From: Zoogloeaceae bacterium
GTDB taxonomy: Bacteria; Pseudomonadota; Gammaproteobacteria; Burkholderiales; Rhodocyclaceae
Length of the DNA: 7,779 bases
Assembly (NCBI GenBank): GCA_031273145.1
Contig: JAISSL010000195.1
Span: forward strand, 1-7,779
Direction: 5' to 3'
Under the pieces are notes generated by a model. It saw nothing but the letters and a program-made list of their open reading frames with translations, ran no database searches and had not been told where the DNA came from. Each line of letters opens with the position of its first letter. The stretch's first letter is position 1. Below, one piece after another: positions 5,970 to 7,779 of this stretch. Made by a program: the position numbers and the translations under genes.

Positions 5970-7609
5970 TCTTCCTGCTTTCCGGTTTTGGCTTCCACCT
6001 TGGCTTTTTTGAAGGTGGTAGCGCCACGGGAAAGGTCGGGATATTTCGCCTCTTCACTTCCATCCAGCAGTCCGGCAATGGTGAGGATTTGCAGTTTGCG
6101 ATATTCCTTGCCTGTGACGGGGTTGGTGTAGTATCCCTCTTTGACGGCTTCCTCAACCATCGCTTTGGTTGGTTGCGTAAGCGTAATGAACAGCCCCATC
6201 TCCGCCTGTTCCCGCGCAACCACCTGGGCAAGTTCGCGGATCATCTTCACTTCCACGTTTTCGCCGCCCTTTACGGACACCACGATTTTTCTGTGCGCCT
6301 TGGTGTCGTCCTGAAAGAAAATCAGGCCATCAATGCTGCCGTCCGCGCCTTTTTTCTTGCCCTGATAGGGTTGCGCGTTGACCAGCGAACACGCCCACCA
6401 CTGGAATTGATATTTATCGCGCCTTGCCAGGTCTCTTGCGCCTTCCAAATCTTTCGGCGTACCATGCACCTCAAAGCCAATTTCGGGGAAGGCGTCCTTC
6501 AGGCGTTTTTCAATCAACGTGATCGCAAGGTGGGTAATGTCAATGCCAATCCACTGGCGTTTCAGTTTTTGCGCGTCTTGAACCGCCGTGCCACAGCCGC
6601 AGAAGGGGTCGAGTACCACATCTCCTTCGTTGCTGCTGGCGCTGATGATTCGTTCCAGCAGGGCAAGCGGCTTTTGCGTCGGGTAGCCAAGCGATTCACC
6701 CCCTGAAACCGGCAAAATATCATTCCAATCATTCTGCAAGGGCACACCGGGCATTTCATCCAGATACCGCTTGTAGGCGGGAACATTCCCTTCCTTCGTT
6801 TGAACGATGCGCCCCTGAGAAATCAATTCGTCCATTTTCTCTTTGGAATATCTCCAGTAACGGGTCACTCCCATCACCTCATACGACGGATGCCCTGTGG
6901 CTGCCCCGCCCGGACCAGTGAGATTGTCAAGCCGATAACGCCGATTCGTTCCCGGTTCTGTGTGACGGTACATCTTTTTGAGATAGTCCTGGTCATATTT
7001 GGTGTAGAGCCAGTTCCATTGCCAGTTGGACGATTTTGTATAGAAGAACAAAATGTCGCGGATGTTGCCATATTGGACGCGCCCCTGCTTGGCGTCATTG
7101 TGGGCGCTTGAGCGCCGCCAACTGATTTCAGTCCTGTAGTTTTTCTTCCCAAATACCGCGTCCAGCACGATTTTCAGATAATGACTGGCGGTCGGGTCGC
7201 AGTGCAGGTAGAGGCTGCCTGTCGGCTTCAACGCGCGATGCAGTTCCAGCAGCCGGTTCGCCATCATGACGAGGTAGGCTAACATGTCGTTCTTGCCCAA
7301 AAACTGACGAAATGCCTGAATCATCTCAATGGCATCGGTATTTTTCCCGCGCCCGATCTCGGAGAATTCGCGCTCCGCCTGTTCTCCCCAATGCCAGGAA
7401 TCCTTGAAGGCGACGATTTGCGCCTCGCTTTGTTCTCCCTTGGGCGACGCAAAGAGCATGTTGTAGTCGCGCGCGCTGTTGAACGGCGGGTCGAGATAGA
7501 TCAAGTCGACCGATTCATCCTTGATTTGCTCGCGCAAAATATCCAGATTGTTGCCGTAGTACAGAGCGTTGGCGTTCGGCTTCGTTGCTTTGTTCGCGTT
7601 CGTGATAAT
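5960..7609 (-). CDS. Beta-class DNA methyltransferase fused to Mrr-like PD-(D/E)xK domain
   Basis: A predicted S-adenosylmethionine-dependent DNA amino-methyltransferase (N6-adenine or N4-cytosine), 549 residues from the proposed start. Motif order is beta class: YYGNN and DPPF (40-43) near the N-terminus, the target-recognition region in the middle, GYPTQKP at about 309-315, then the SAM-binding LDPFCGCGTA at 333-342. The C-terminal third resembles an Mrr-type PD-(D/E)xK nuclease fold: GADGSIDG with Asp427, then VSVKGG with Lys447, where Ser445 stands at the usual Glu/Gln position, so cleavage is uncertain. Start: no ATG or GTG exists in frame after the stop at 7709-7711. TTG at 7537 is the first conventional codon but would cut off YYGNNLDI, which belongs to the conserved N-terminus. 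ATT at 7607-7609, after GGAAAG, fits best; CTG at 7621 is another option. It follows ftsB by 28 bp. Recognition sequence is unknown. Confidence 0.85.
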   Translation of the reverse strand: MITNANKATKPNANALYYGNNLDILREQIKDESVDLIYLDPPFNSARDYNMLFASPKGEQSEAQIVAFKDSWHWGEQAEREFSEIGRGKNTDAIEMIQAFRQFLGKNDMLAYLVMMANRLLELHRALKPTGSLYLHCDPTASHYLKIVLDAVFGKKNYRTEISWRRSSAHNDAKQGRVQYGNIRDILFFYTKSSNWQWNWLYTKYDQDYLKKMYRHTEPGTNRRYRLDNLTGPGGAATGHPSYEVMGVTRYWRYSKEKMDELISQGRIVQTKEGNVPAYKRYLDEMPGVPLQNDWNDILPVSGGESLGYPTQKPLALLERIISASSNEGDVVLDPFCGCGTAVQDAQKLKRQWIGIDITHLAITLIEKRLKDAFPEIGFEVHGTPKDLEGARDLARRDKYQFQWWACSLVNAQPYQGKKKGADGSIDGLIFFQDDTKAHRKIVVSVKGGENVEVKMIRELAQVVAREQAEMGLFITLTQPTKAMVEEAVKEGYYTNPVTGKEYRKLQILTIAGLLDGSEEAKYPDLSRGATTFKKAKVEAKTGKQEDLL

Positions 7610-7613
7610 GTCA

Positions 7614-7619
7614 CTTTCC
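7614..7619 (-). promoter_or_regulatory. Ribosome binding site before the proposed ATT start
   Basis: On the minus strand GGAAAG is followed by four bases and ATT (GGAAAGTGACATT). This mirrors GGAAAGTCCCATG before the MBL gene in the same window, and is the main reason for placing the methyltransferase start at 7609. Confidence 0.45.
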
Positions 7620-7628
7620 AGATGAGAC

Positions 7629-7652
7629 GATGATTTTTCACTTGCCGTCCGC
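7629..7652 (-). repeat. Dispersed short repeat, copy C
   Basis: Minus-strand orientation; 21 of 24 bases match copy B1. Its TGA (7638-7640) is the stop codon of ftsB, so this copy encodes the end of FtsB (ADGK) exactly as copy B2 encodes the end of the MBL protein (ADGD). It also lies just upstream of the methyltransferase start. The flanks cannot form the hairpin seen in copy B2. Confidence 0.6.
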
Positions 7653-7779
7653 AGGAACTGCCGCTGCTTCTTCGCCCGTAAAGGGGATGAAAATTTCGCC
7701 GGGTTTAATCATGCCGAGTTCGGAGCGGGCGCTTTCTTCAATGGCTTCGTGTCCGCCTTTCAGGTCGCGCACTTCCGCT
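7638..7779 (-). CDS. ftsB: FtsB cell division protein, C-terminal part (cut by window edge)
   Basis: Only the last 46 codons are in the window; the 5' end lies beyond 7779. The translated text reads [18 protein letters not shown] and then [12 protein letters not shown], which is the hallmark C-terminus of FtsB (septum formation initiator, DivIC family). FtsB is a small bitopic inner-membrane protein with a periplasmic coiled coil that joins FtsL and FtsQ in the divisome. After the conserved GEIF there is a tail of about 16 residues ([16 protein letters not shown]), the end of which is encoded by a dispersed repeat. The methyltransferase gene follows 28 bp downstream on the same strand. This gene is absent from simple ORF listings because it is short and lacks its start. 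Confidence 0.88.
   Translation of the reverse strand, partial: AEVRDLKGGHEAIEESARSELGMIKPGEIFIPFTGEEAAAVPADGK

Noticed and set aside
5833..6231. 132-codon minus-strand frame overlapping the methyltransferase end
   Set aside because: Out of frame with the methyltransferase, which is complete here; its MVFQLPSA peptide is only the dispersed repeat translated.

Overview
The window reads as a chromosomal segment of a betaproteobacterium. The UvrA sequence (for example the HPFEGV and [25 protein letters not shown] stretches) and the FtsB C-terminus resemble that class; genus cannot be decided from the sequence. All genes but one conserved fragment at the right edge are complete.

Left part (75-1612, minus strand): three tandem genes for small secreted proteins of the DUF3617 family, read in the order 1612→1100, 1067→546, 509→75, with gaps of only 32-36 bp. 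They share signal peptide, PGLW motif, four cysteines and a ~90-bp DNA block, so they arose by tandem duplication. The last copy has lost about 35 residues from its middle. A 296-bp gene-free region separates them from divergently read uvrA; it holds a candidate promoter for the DUF3617 operon and one copy of a short dispersed repeat.

Middle (1909-5918, plus strand): uvrA (nucleotide excision repair damage-recognition ATPase, 942 aa) and, 20 bp downstream, a lipoprotein with a metallo-beta-lactamase fold of the NAPE-PLD/COG2220 type. The two look like one transcription unit, though a shared function is not evident.

Right part (5960-7779, minus strand): the 3' end of ftsB (cell division) followed after 28 bp by a large DNA methyltransferase of the beta class, fused to a C-terminal Mrr-like PD-(D/E)xK nuclease-type domain. 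Conserved N-terminal residues of the methyltransferase lie upstream of the first conventional start codon, and no ATG or GTG exists in frame; an ATT codon with a good ribosome binding site is the best start.

The most unusual signal is a short repeat (core GCRGAYGGCRABTGAAAAA) found four times in 7.8 kb, at 1832-1855, 5873-5896, 5904-5927 and 7629-7652. In two of these its TGA is the actual stop codon of a gene (ftsB and the MBL lipoprotein, both ending PADG[K/D]), so the element appears to have supplied gene 3' ends.
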